Of a stretch of DNA of 64,000 bases, positions 31,591 to 41,227 are shown in pieces. The translations under genes were made by a program, and so were the position numbers. The first letter of the stretch is position 1, and each line of letters starts with the position of its first letter. The DNA is from Arthrobotrys musiformis (lineage: Eukaryota; Ascomycota; Orbiliomycetes; Orbiliales; Orbiliaceae), in the NCBI GenBank assembly GCA_036971715.1, contig JAVHJL010000002.1, positions 4,558,501 to 4,622,500 on the forward strand, given 5' to 3'. The notes beneath the pieces are model-generated. The model searched no databases. It was given only the letters and a program-made list of their open reading frames with translations, and was not told the DNA's origin.

Positions 31591-32430
31591 CTAGTACATC
31601 CCTTGGAGACGGAACTGCAGTTTGGATTCAGGGACCCCATTTAAATGGCTGCCCTCTAGTTGTCGAAACCTTTTAGTAATCTCTCTCCAAGACAGCTTCC
31701 CAGCATCTTTTGCTCGGACAAGCCACTCCTTTTGGGAGCTGGCCCAGTAGTGAGACAGCTTGCGCTCCCGTTCCTTCCGTGGCGCATGATTTGGTATCAT
31801 CGTGCCCTTTGCCCTGCCTTTAGGCACTGTGGAAGCCGCAGTAGCCTCGCCTATGGCCATGGTCCCCACTGTGATTTCCTGCCCCTTTATCTGTTTCCCT
31901 GATACTAACTTCTTCTATTGCAGGCGGCAGGCTTCTGGGCTCCGGATGAAAAATAAAGGAGCCATTTTCTCCCGGATTGGCTTCCCTCGACTATTTTTCA
32001 TGTCTTCTGCTAGCTGCAGGAGCCGCTCCAGGTCCGATCTCATCCAATCGGCTTTAAACCGATTGCATCTTTCCCTCATGTCTTCTACCGCTCCGTTTTG
32101 AATTAATTTGTTGTATTTTCGCATGCTTACGTATGTGCCAGTCTCGTAACCAAACTGTGCGTATGCGCTTCTCCCCTCTAGGGCCTTTTCAGCGTCTCGG
32201 AAGGTCTCTACCTTCACAGTTTGAGTTAGCGTCTCGACTTCGTGTACCAACTAAGCTCGTTCGAACCCCAGTAGCTCACTCATACTCGAATGTTCGTACA
32301 CGCAAACCCTCTGCCCCCGAATATTTTGGTCTCCTTGGAGAGCTGGGAGAGCTCCAAGAACTCTTTCGTCGTCAATTGGCAGTTTTTGATGAGCTATGAT
32401 CGAACGGCCTTCCCGAGTCCCCCCTCCCCC
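31591..32430 (-). pseudogene. Decayed gene with in-frame TAG codons, Myb/SANT-like C-terminus
   Basis: On the minus strand a single frame from about 32430 to the terminal stop at 31591 is broken by TAG codons at 32251-32253 and 31915-31917, and no ATG starts the central part. The pieces read ETLTQTVKVETFRDAEKAL, RCNRFKADWMRSDLERLLQLAEDM, then after the second stop EWLVRAKDAGKLSWREITKRF, which resembles a Myb/SANT helix set. Upstream, another frame (KEFLELSQLSKETKIFGGRG) looks more protein-like, suggesting a frameshift too. Both TAG codons could derive from CAG by C-to-T change. The original function is unknown. Confidence 0.45.
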
Positions 32431-33266
32431 AACCTAAAAGTTACGTATTGCACTACGTTAGTAAGTCTAGCTTATATAATTATGCCTAGGGATAGATTAA
32501 CATGTGCACAACGGGAAAAAAAGTTGACTTCAGCGCCACTTCGACAGTCACTCGCTGACATAGTTGATTACCAGAGACCGGCCATCTTCATCTTCATGTA
32601 GACTTTTGAGCCTTTTAGAGACCCATATTGGGGTACAGGACCTCCCCTTCTCGCTTCAGGACCATTTCGTGAGCGAACTGTGTAGCATTGTTCCTCGGGG
32701 TCTTACCAACTCAGTAGTATACAACATTGAGGTCGGACGACCTACGCCCCAAAAGATCGTTGTATATTGTTGGGGTGTCCTTCTGTGCCTTGAATACGGA
32801 TGGCCCGATCAGAGGAATCAAAGTTTTGAGGACTGCGGTGTGCCCACGGAAGGGTGAAAATTCGGAATCCACCCTGCGGTTTCTAGTTCTTGATAAGGGT
32901 GAAATAACAGTTTATATATTTGCTGTTTAATGACGTGTGTCGTGTCTGTATCCAAGTGATAGGATCCGAAAAACTGTGTTGGGTTGTTCAATCTCTATCT
33001 AAGCGAATGTAGGCGTGTTCCTAGACTACTATCTATGCTAACGTACAGATCATAGGACCTACATACGTATACAGAAGATCCTAACACCAAGGCTCGGATC
33101 GACGGATACGTTGCATGTCAGTATTAAGTGCTTAATTACATGCTTGAGCATCTCATGAGCCGGTGGCTTCCTAACCTAACAGCTTTCGCGAATTCGAATA
33201 TTCTAGTCTATGGCTCTCAGTTAGCATATTTATATTTATGGCTGAACGTTTTGCTAACGTTGTAGG

Positions 33267-33281
33267 GTCTGGATTCGAGAC
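33267..33281 (+). repeat. Dispersed motif GTCTGGATTCGAGAC
   Basis: Exact 15-mer, identical to 44886..44900 and to the minus-strand copy at 18349..18363. Confidence 0.6.
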
Positions 33282-33694
33282 AAACGTTGTATCACTATAC
33301 CCGTATTTTGATTCTAAGCTCCGATATTGCAACCTACGCTCACAAGTTCTATCGGTTGGCTTTAGCATTATTCCTGCCTGCCGACCCGACTGCTGATGGT
33401 AATAGCATGTTTTGTTATCGGTCAATTTTCTATAGATCTAGAAGCCGCTTAATTATACCCCTGCAGAAGTTTCCTGCATGTGGGTGAATAATATGGTCCA
33501 TAATATACTAACATCATGAATGCATCCGTGGCTATTGATTATGTTGTCAATCTAGCGGATTTTCTACTTGGAAACATTAATACTAGGCTATGCTACCAGG
33601 GCTTAGGAGCTATAGAGATTGAGATTTCCAACATGCATATATGTCATATGGCCATATGGTCATGTGGAAGACTCTCATGTCCAATCGCTACATC

Positions 33695-33714
33695 TATATA
33701 TATATATATATATA
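33695..33714 (+). repeat. (TA)10 microsatellite
   Basis: Twenty bases of alternating T and A. Confidence 0.85.
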
Positions 33715-34333
33715 CGAGCAAAATGGTTGGGAGGTTCGCAGGGAGAGAAGTGCCTATTAACACCCAGCACGGTCGACATATATACATGCATGCTCCTTCA
33801 CTGCGAAGTCGGTAGGACTTAATAAGTAACTGCTTGCTGTTGGAGTCTCTCCTAACGGCGGCTCGCTGACTATATATAGGTCCGCCACCCACAAATTAGG
33901 ACTTTATCATTACCTATATATTACCGAGGTAGTTGATGGATTAGGAGTCTTTTTTGGAGGCTAAAGACACTATTTGTCATATCCAATACTTCAGCACTAT
34001 GGCTCGGGCGAGCAACAGCTACCGGTTACAATGGTTGTATACCCGCTGAACATGAATCCAACCGAGCGGATGCGGTTTTCCCAGGTCGAAGTAAAGTTCA
34101 GACCGTTTCCGAACTCTTAGTTCTGTAATGGATCGAGTAACAGATTTGTTCTTAGCATAACTGAACTAGGTACTATCTATTGTTCAAAGCCCTACCATCA
34201 ATAAGGTTTAAATCCCCCACATCGCGTTAACTTGATGTTCAAGCTCATGAAGTTCGATCAATCCGATTTATAGGTCTGGAGGCCAGGAGTAATATCTACT
34301 CTATTTCCTCGCCGAGACTCTCAATTACAGACA

Positions 34334-34423
34334 GGCTTCATGGTCTAGTGGTATGATTCTCGCTTTGGGTAGCAATCTTTGCAATCTTGCGAGAGGCCCC
34401 GCGTTCGAATCGCGGTGGAGCCC
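34334..34423 (+). tRNA. tRNA-Pro(UGG), intron-containing, copy 2
   Basis: 90 nt, the same sequence as the copy at 30721 but on the plus strand. Anticodon TGG at 34366..34368; 18-nt intron at 34370..34387. Confidence 0.95.
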
Positions 34424-35003
34424 TGTTCGCCTTCTCTTTTTGCCGGGTTTCTTGAAGAATTTACATTCGTCTTGATCTTTAGATGGAGAATAGTCTACTT
34501 TTTTTTTTTTTTTCGGTGTAGTTGAAGTTCGTGGGTTTGTTGGTTGGGGAAGGTTTTTTTTATCTCGAATGTTGAGAGGGTATGATTCACACATCGCGAA
34601 TCGACACCCGCAAAACGATCGCGAACATAAACCATTGTTTCCAATTGGATTACCCCGGGGATACCATTGCAGTCGAGGAACGATGGATCGAAATATCCTA
34701 TAGCTCTAACAGCTAAAATTTTAATCAAAGATTTGGAGTTCGATAAACTTACTGAAATATCGAGTGTTATATTATATGAAGTGCTTGAGCTCGGCTCCAG
34801 CCGCATGGTCACATAAAAGCGCAACATGCACGTCGACAACGTTCCACAGACCAACCCAACAAACTACACGTGCTCCCGCAATGGCATATCGGCATCTACC
34901 CCGTATTTCCCACAACGCCGCTTTCGAAGTTCACGCCAGCTGCCTCCACAATCAATCAATCCACCATGAAGACTGACAAAAAAAAATCGTGAAAAGGAGA
35001 AAC
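34424..35003. other. Spacer between tRNA-Pro copies 2 and 3
   Basis: About 580 bp with a T-rich run near 34500-34513; no gene seen. Confidence 0.45.
34437..34441 (+). terminator. Pol III terminator (T5) of tRNA-Pro copy 2
   Basis: Five T, 13 bp after the tRNA 3' end. Confidence 0.6.
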
Positions 35004-35008
35004 AAAAA
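35004..35008 (-). terminator. Pol III terminator (T5) of tRNA-Pro copy 3
   Basis: Five T on the minus strand, 8 bp after the tRNA 3' end. Confidence 0.6.
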
Positions 35009-35016
35009 GGGAAATC

Positions 35017-35106
35017 GGGCTCCACCGCGATTCGAACGCGGGGCCTCTCGCAAGATTGCAATGATTGCTACCCAAAGCGAGAATCATACCACTAGACCAT
35101 GAAGCC
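35017..35106 (-). tRNA. tRNA-Pro(UGG), intron-containing, copy 3
   Basis: 90 nt on the minus strand. Exons are identical to the other two copies; the intron differs by one base (AATCATTGCAATC instead of AATCTTTGCAATC on the sense strand). Confidence 0.95.
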
Positions 35107-35714
35107 TGTTCGGATGGGGATCGGGCTTGGATTGTGGGGTTTTCACGCCGACGACAACGTGTTCTGTTACTCGTTAGGTAAGCTCCAGGCTAAGGTTACA
35201 TGTGGAGCGCTTCGAAAATGGCCGGGGAACTTTAAAAGACCAGGGTATGCGGACTCTTGGCTACCTAGGTAGTTATCGATAAAGAAAAAGTAGCCGCGGT
35301 CTCGTACGGTTTCGTTATCACAAGGGAAGTGGGAATGGAATGGATCAAACGACCACTCTGTTCAGAATAAATCCTTCTGCTCCTCGCATTACGTTTGCCG
35401 TATCGTATATCTCGCTGGATCCTTTTTCTGATATTTCGGGGGGACGCAATCGCATGCGTTAGAGGAATTACACCGTTAGTCTGGACATTTAGCTTATCGA
35501 AGCCAACATACTTTCCGTCGGCCGCTGACCGAGTTCGAATTCGAGTGTCGCATGTCAGATTCGACATTCTCAGGATCCTTCTAAGCTTTCCTCCTCAAGG
35601 TTATCGCCCTCGTATGACCCTATCGTTTGGAAAGGGGGGTATATAAACCATCGAGAATTGAAGTCGTTGACGATTAGTTTTCCATGCATACGCGGCGCTC
35701 TTCGGAGTGCTGTA
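35107..35714. other. Intergenic and PTC7 promoter
   Basis: About 600 bp; no gene. GTATATAAAC at 35639-35648 is a good TATA box for the phosphatase gene. Confidence 0.5.
35640..35647 (+). promoter_or_regulatory. TATA box of the PTC7-like gene
   Basis: TATATAAA-type element about 70 bp before the ATG at 35715. Confidence 0.5.
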
Positions 35715-37292
35715 ATGCCCGCACGATACGTTTCCTCCTGCTGGCCGGTATTGGCTAAGTCCAGACCGTGCGCTTCCTCCACATCGTCTTTGGGGGGATT
35801 CGGAAATACCACATTTCCAACACATTTTCGAGCGATTCCTCGAGGGGGTCGGAATTTCTTCTCTTCTTCGTCGGTATTGGATAAAGATGCCCCCGCTGCG
35901 GCGATAGAGACTGCGGATGCACATGAACCGCCTCAACCGTCGGAGTCTCCGGCTGTAGGAGACGGTATTCCAACCTTCCAGACTGGTTTCTCCCTCTATG
36001 CAAAACGTGCCCCGCGTCCTTTCCCAAAGCCATGGATAAACCCCCCCACCTCCTCCTTCTCTGAGCCTTTGAGTATCCACAGCACGTCCCTTTCCCGTCG
36101 GCCCCTCCACCCGCATCAGCACCAATTATACACCCCAGCCTCATCAACGCCCAATGAAAACGCTGCAGCAGAGGCATCCGCCCGCACCACTCGTTTCCTA
36201 CGCGGGTACACAAACGGTGATGACGCCATATTAATCCACGACAAATACCTTGCAGTCGCAGATGGCGTCGGCAGCTGGAATATGCGAGAGAGGGGGTATC
36301 CGGCTTTATGGTCCAGATTACTAGTCCACTACTTCTCCATCGGATGCGAGCGGTTCTTCAACCGTGGAAGAAGGGGGAGGAAGTCTTCGTCAACTAATGA
36401 TCCACCGCCGGCTACTGCCTCCACACCGCCGAGTCAAAATGACCCCGTTGATGTGAGGGTAATCCTCAACGATGCCTTCGAGGCGGTGGTTAAAGCCACA
36501 GGGAACCTAACGCCGCCGAAAACCCCGCCGCAGCCGGAGGAGTCGCCGTTCGGGTTGGTGACGGGTCCTACATCGAAAACCCAACGGTTCCACGGAACAA
36601 CAACGTTCACGGGATGTCTGTTACACGGTGGGAAGTTGCATGTGGTTAGTATCGGTGATAGTCACTGTTTAGTATTACGACCCTCGTCTACATCGCCCCC
36701 TACACCATCCGAAGCCGGTGGCAGCGGTACCAGCGATCCCGGTTTCTTATTAAGAACGACAGAGCAATGGCATTACTTCGACTGTCCCCGCCAATTGGGC
36801 ACGGATAGTCCAGACACCCCACTCGGCAACGCGACGGTTACCACAATCGATGTGGAAGAAGGGGATATAGTAATTCTCGCTACCGACGGGATGCTAGATA
36901 ACCTCTGGGAAGAAGAAGTCATCTCTATCATTCTCCACACTTTAACCAAGAATTCCTCGCCCGATGGTGGGGGGAACGAACCGTGGGGCATGGAGTTGGG
37001 TCAGATCATGAAGAAGAAGGGGAAGAAAAGGGTCGAGGAAGGGGTTAATGTCGCTTTTAGAGAGTATTTGGCGAAGAATGAGGACTTGTTACCGGGCGCT
37101 GAGGATCCCATCGAGGGTGGGGAGTTGATGACTAGTATTGCTGCAGAGTTGGTCAAGGCGGCGAAAGTTGTCGCCACTGATCCTTACGCGGAAAGCCCGT
37201 GGATGGAAAGGGCGATTGAGGAAGGGAAAATTGCAGAAGGGGGGAAGTTAGACGACATTAGTGTCGTTGTGGGCAGGATAGTGGAGGTATAA
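35715..37292 (+). CDS. PTC7: Mitochondrial PP2C-type protein phosphatase, Ptc7 family
   Basis: Single exon; 525 residues from the ATG at 35715 (an upstream in-frame extension lacks an ATG). The N-terminus (MPARYVSSCWPVLAKSRPC) is Arg/Ser-rich without acidic residues, fitting a mitochondrial presequence. PP2C motifs in order: GDDA (about 168), ADGVGSW (metal-binding Asp, 182-188), GTTTFTGCLLHGGKLHVVSIGDS (about 295-317), ATDGMLDNLWEEE (about 391), and GGKLDDISVVVGRI near the end. ADGVGSW and LDDISVVV are typical of Ptc7, which dephosphorylates Coq7 and regulates coenzyme Q synthesis in yeast. Pro/Ser-rich insertions make it longer than yeast Ptc7 (about 340 residues). The yeast gene is alternatively spliced to give a membrane isoform; no intron is seen here. 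Confidence 0.92.
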   Translation: MPARYVSSCWPVLAKSRPCASSTSSLGGFGNTTFPTHFRAIPRGGRNFFSSSSVLDKDAPAAAIETADAHEPPQPSESPAVGDGIPTFQTGFSLYAKRAPRPFPKPWINPPTSSFSEPLSIHSTSLSRRPLHPHQHQLYTPASSTPNENAAAEASARTTRFLRGYTNGDDAILIHDKYLAVADGVGSWNMRERGYPALWSRLLVHYFSIGCERFFNRGRRGRKSSSTNDPPPATASTPPSQNDPVDVRVILNDAFEAVVKATGNLTPPKTPPQPEESPFGLVTGPTSKTQRFHGTTTFTGCLLHGGKLHVVSIGDSHCLVLRPSSTSPPTPSEAGGSGTSDPGFLLRTTEQWHYFDCPRQLGTDSPDTPLGNATVTTIDVEEGDIVILATDGMLDNLWEEEVISIILHTLTKNSSPDGGGNEPWGMELGQIMKKKGKKRVEEGVNVAFREYLAKNEDLLPGAEDPIEGGELMTSIAAELVKAAKVVATDPYAESPWMERAIEEGKIAEGGKLDDISVVVGRIVEV

Positions 37293-37762
37293 ACAGTCTA
37301 GACTGGGTGGGTTCTGGAGTTTTCTTTTCCCTAGCGCTGGATTTGATTTCTTGTTTTCTTTTGATGTATGAAGATAGAAAGTTGGATAGTCGCGGATATC
37401 ATGTTACATACAGCAATTATATTATGTCCAATATGCACAGAGAATTGAAGGTTGCATGTGGGGGTAATACAGCGGGAGTGGGTGTGCTCAAAGAACAAGT
37501 GATAGATAAAGAGCCAAGGAAGTCAACAGGAAACGAGAACGCCGAACAACATGCCAAAGGGTGATATCCAACTCGTGAGAAGAAACAAAAAAAGAAGGGA
37601 AAAAAGGGTTCATCCGCCAGAAAGAAGCGTAATCTAATGTAGAATAGAAGACAAAAAAGTCTACATGACTTTTCCGCGTCCTTCATGCCAGCCGCACTAT
37701 CGCATCTATACAACCTCCCATCGGTACAAACTTTTGTGAAAAAATCGTACATAAAACTCCAT
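37293..37762. other. Convergent spacer between PTC7 and SEC66
   Basis: About 470 bp of 3' UTR-type sequence; no gene seen. Confidence 0.5.
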
Positions 37763-38664
37763 CTATTTTCTGCCCTTCTTCTTCCTGACGCTGCCACTGG
37801 GTGTGCCGGTAGGCGTAGCAATAGGCGTGCTCTTGTTACTGCTCTTTGACTCCTTCGGTGTAGTAGGGGAGGTGACCTCAGCCTCAACGAGAACACCATC
37901 CTCATCACTGACATTACCAGCCTTCTTCTCAACCAAACCAGTCAAAACAGCCGCAGGGTTGACCGAAGTACCCTGACCGGGTTCCTCAATACCCTCGCTA
38001 GCCAAGAACTCGCTGCGGACCTTTTCGTTTCTCTTGCCCCACCATTCGGACCATTCCTGCGATTTGACGTTTTGTTCCTCAAGCTTCATGCGTAGCCGCT
38101 CGTTAGTAAGCATCTCGGCTGCAGACTGAAAGATGAACTGCGCCCACTGCTGGTTCTGGTTGGATAGAGCCATGGCGTCTTCGGCGACTTCCTTGATTTC
38201 TGCGTCGATGTCCTGTTCGGCCTTTAGGAATTGCGCCCAGGTGTCATCGCCGACGGAACCCTTCTGGAGGAGGGCCTGGAGGGGACCCTTGGATTGACGG
38301 ATAACGATGGCCTTCTGGATGACATCTGTCGCACGACGAAGGAGGGCAGCACGGAGAACGGAATCTGGGATTTTGGGAGGGTTTGGGGTATCCGGAAGGT
38401 GGAGGAGGGTGAGGTAGATGTCGCGGGCGAGGGATGGGGTGAACCAGGGTTCCATTGAGGCCGCTGCTTCTATATGATTTTTGATAAGACATTAGCAGAC
38501 ATTCCTTCACCAGTACGGCACTCCTAGAGTCATGTAGACAGATAAGAAAAGGGAAATAACATACGAGCTTTTCTCTTCCTGTAAAGCGAAGAGAATATAC
38601 CCATCGACCCGAGGATGATGACAATATAAAGGATCGGAGGGAGGAGAGACGCCAAGTTAATCAT
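37763..38664 (-). CDS. SEC66: Translocation protein Sec66 (Sec71), ER Sec62/63 complex subunit
   Basis: Two exons on the minus strand: 38664..38565 and 38469..37763 (GTATGT donor, TATAG acceptor, phase 1). The 268-residue protein has a short lumenal N-terminus (MINLASLLPPILYIV), one transmembrane segment (about residues 8-28), then RKRKAQAAASMEPWFTPSLARDIYLTLLHL, the Sec66 cytosolic signature start. A helical core (ALLRRATDVIQKAIVIRQ, WAQFLKAEQDIDAEI, SAAEMLTNERLRMKLEEQ, WWGKRNEKVR) and a Lys-rich Thr/Ser tail follow. Sec66 is the subunit of the post-translational SEC complex that holds Sec72. It is divergently transcribed from TRM82 with 429 bp between start codons. Confidence 0.9.
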
Positions 38665-38954
38665 CTTGACGGCGGGCTTATCGACTGTGCGATAACTACT
38701 ATCTTAATATCGTATTCTTATAGTATTCTCCCTGGAGGTAACTGGACCTTTGGTCGGAATGGTAGTGAAGCCGGTGAGACTGTCCGTGTGCACTGAGAAA
38801 GACAGGAGGGAGGGAGGAGAGATGTGGCGATGATGTGAAGGAGATGAAGATGAAATGGCCTGTTCTGCCCGCAGCCTTTGTTCTTTGTCGGTGTTTTTCC
38901 AGAATGGAATTGTGTCCTTTCGCCAGAGCTGCCCGGTCATCACGTGACCACTCC

Positions 38955-38967
38955 TGCTGACTCAGCA
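38955..38967. promoter_or_regulatory. TGCTGACTCAGCA palindrome in the SEC66/TRM82 divergent promoter
   Basis: A perfect 13-bp dyad centred on TGACTCA, the Gcn4/AP-1 core (identical to the T-MARE consensus). An E-box with CACGTGAC lies 14 bp to the left at 38941. Both could serve either gene. Confidence 0.5.
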
Positions 38968-39093
38968 AACGGGTTTCTTTATGCTTTTTGGCGCCTTGGC
39001 GCATTGAAGAAACGAGAAACCTCCAATGGAATTCGATATCGGAACTTCGAGCATATAAAACCAACTATCGCGAGAACTACCAAATAGTTGAAG

Positions 39094-40715
39094 ATGACAT
39101 CGCGGCGACACCCGGTCCAGGCAATCGCCTATGCACCCTCCGACTCTTCTCCAAGACTGCTAGTTGCAATCGCTGAAACCGTTTATGCGATATCGACAAC
39201 TACCCACGAGACTGTTGCAATATGGAAGGCACCACCTGCCCCCGTTCAAGGGAAGCCTCAGCCGCAGGCTCCAGATGCTGTTATCGCCGGTAAAGCTGAA
39301 GAAGGTGGAGATGCTGCTACGGAGGAAACATTACCAGCCGACGAAGCTACCACGGCGCCTCCAACAACAGAAGGAAACACCGAATCGACGGATGTTGTAA
39401 TGGCGGATTCCCCACCATCCGTCGGCTCATCTGCTGGGAAGCGTAAAAGGAGTCCGTCGGCCACATTAAACCCACCTGCAGAAGCTACAGGGTCGGTGGA
39501 CGCAGATGCAGAAAGCAAAAAGTTGGACAAAATGACAAGGAACCAGAAGAAGAGCCAAAAGAAAAAAGCCAAGAATGCCGCAAAACCTCTACCACCACCT
39601 CAACCAAACTATATCGGCCAATTGGTGCCGCTAGAGGGTCGGAACTTAATCGCTATTACAACATTGGAGGATAAGACACTACGGCTGCACAATTCAGAGA
39701 CCCTGGAAGTAGTGAAGGAATGGGTACTCCACAAGCGCCCCTCAGAAATAACCTTAACACCAGCTACAATCCTAGTCGGCGACAAATTCGGCGACGTATT
39801 CTCCTACAAAATCCCACCACCATTGGAATTGGAAGAACCCAGCGAAGGAAAGCTCCTGTTGGGCCACGTATCGCTGCTGACGACACTCACAACTGCAACA
39901 TCACCCCAACAAATAGCACAGAATGGCGACTCGGGCGATGCGAAAAAGTACATCATAACAGCTGACAGGGACGAGCATATTCGTATTACAAATTATCCGT
40001 TAACACATGTCATCCATGGTTTCTGCCTCGGCCATACGGCATTTGTCAACCGTCTATTGATCACGAAAGATAATTTCTTGGTTTCTGGTGGGGGAGACGA
40101 TTGGTTAGGCCTGTGGGACTGGAAAGCCGGAAAGCTGCTTCAAAGGGTAGATATCAGGGCACCGATCGATGCTATGCTGAGTCATGAAGAAGGAAAAGCC
40201 TTAACAGAGAAGCTGAGGGGGTATAACAAAAAGAGGAAGAGAAGAGAAGAAGGCGAAGCTGAGGTCGATATCACAATTGCAGTTACAGAGATACTAGAGG
40301 TGGATGGGAGGGAGGTCATCGTCGTTTTAGAAGGGTGTGTATCGAGCTCCTCCATCAAACGTTGGGTTTACGAATTTTTGCGCTAACGAGTTGATATAGG
40401 ATCCCGGCATTATTAAGGTACAAATACACAACTGAAGGTAAACTAGAGTACTCTGGGTCGATAAAAGCCGCAGGGTCGGTAACTTCAGTCGCGGTTTACG
40501 GGTCGAGAGTATACTTCGGCGCCGATTCGGATGAAGGTACCCTGGCATCATACGCAGATATTACAGAAGGCGAAATAACAGCTAAGGATTTCTTCGACGG
40601 CAAGCCATTTGAAGGACAGCTAATTGAAGAGTCAGGAGTGGATGCAGTGAATGAACGACTGTATACAGTCGAAGCATTCAGGAAAGGGTTTGGTGGGTTT
40701 ATGGAAGATGATTAG
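39094..40715 (+). CDS. TRM82: tRNA (guanine-N7)-methyltransferase non-catalytic subunit Trm82 (WD repeat)
   Basis: Two exons: 39094..40334 and 40400..40715; intron 40335..40399 has GTGTGT donor, CTAAC branch and ATAG acceptor and joins VVLEG to IPALLRYKY. 518 residues from the ATG at 39094 (the frame extends upstream only from a non-ATG codon). The N-terminal strand HPVQAIAYAPSDSSPRL is followed by a low-complexity Pro/Glu/Lys insert (about 45-165), then WD-type blades: LEDKTLRLHNSETLEVV, LVGDKFGDVFSY, LLGHVSLLTTL, YIITADRDEHIRITNYP, LGHTAFVNRLLI, LVSGGGDDWLGLWDWKAG. GDKFGDV and ADRDEHIRITNYP are Trm82/WDR4 signatures. Trm82 stabilises Trm8 for m7G46 formation in tRNA. Confidence 0.92.
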
Positions 40716-41227
40716 CCTCTTTCCGATGGCGTGTTTTATGTACGATATATCGAATGTGGTGTTTTCATGATCAAAAAAAAAACTCCGAATTGAAACAAGA
40801 TAATCATCCTAAAGCCGGGTCGATATATTTACACGAGAGTGCGAAATTTTACCGTGGCCAGGTATAAACGTTATGCTCCTCCAGTTCTGGAAGTAGTCTG
40901 GCCTTTTTCGATATCCACGTAAGCTCGATTACGTTGTCAGGTAGCGCTCGCATAATTTTGCTTGCGATATCTGACAAGAGACTATGACAAAGAGGGAAGG
41001 ACGAGAGTTTAGCTCTATTAAGGATATATGTATGCTTGTCTTGTACAAAATGATAGGAACCACCATGCATGCCGCGCGCTCAAGGATGCAAAAAGGATAA
41101 GGAATATGGTAACAAATGACACATGAAAGGTCTACTTTCGCAGTGTGATGAGTGATACAAAAATATTGAAACAGAAATGCTTGGTAAGGCAAGGGTCTAT
41201 CGGAGATCGCTATATCGTTGAGTGTAC
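40716..41227. other. Convergent spacer between TRM82 and WSS1
   Basis: About 510 bp; short frames only, no gene. Confidence 0.5.

Larger units (their letters stand above)
32431..34333. other. Intergenic
   Basis: About 1.9 kb without a supported gene. Holds the dispersed motif at 33267..33281 and a TA microsatellite at 33695..33714. Confidence 0.45.
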
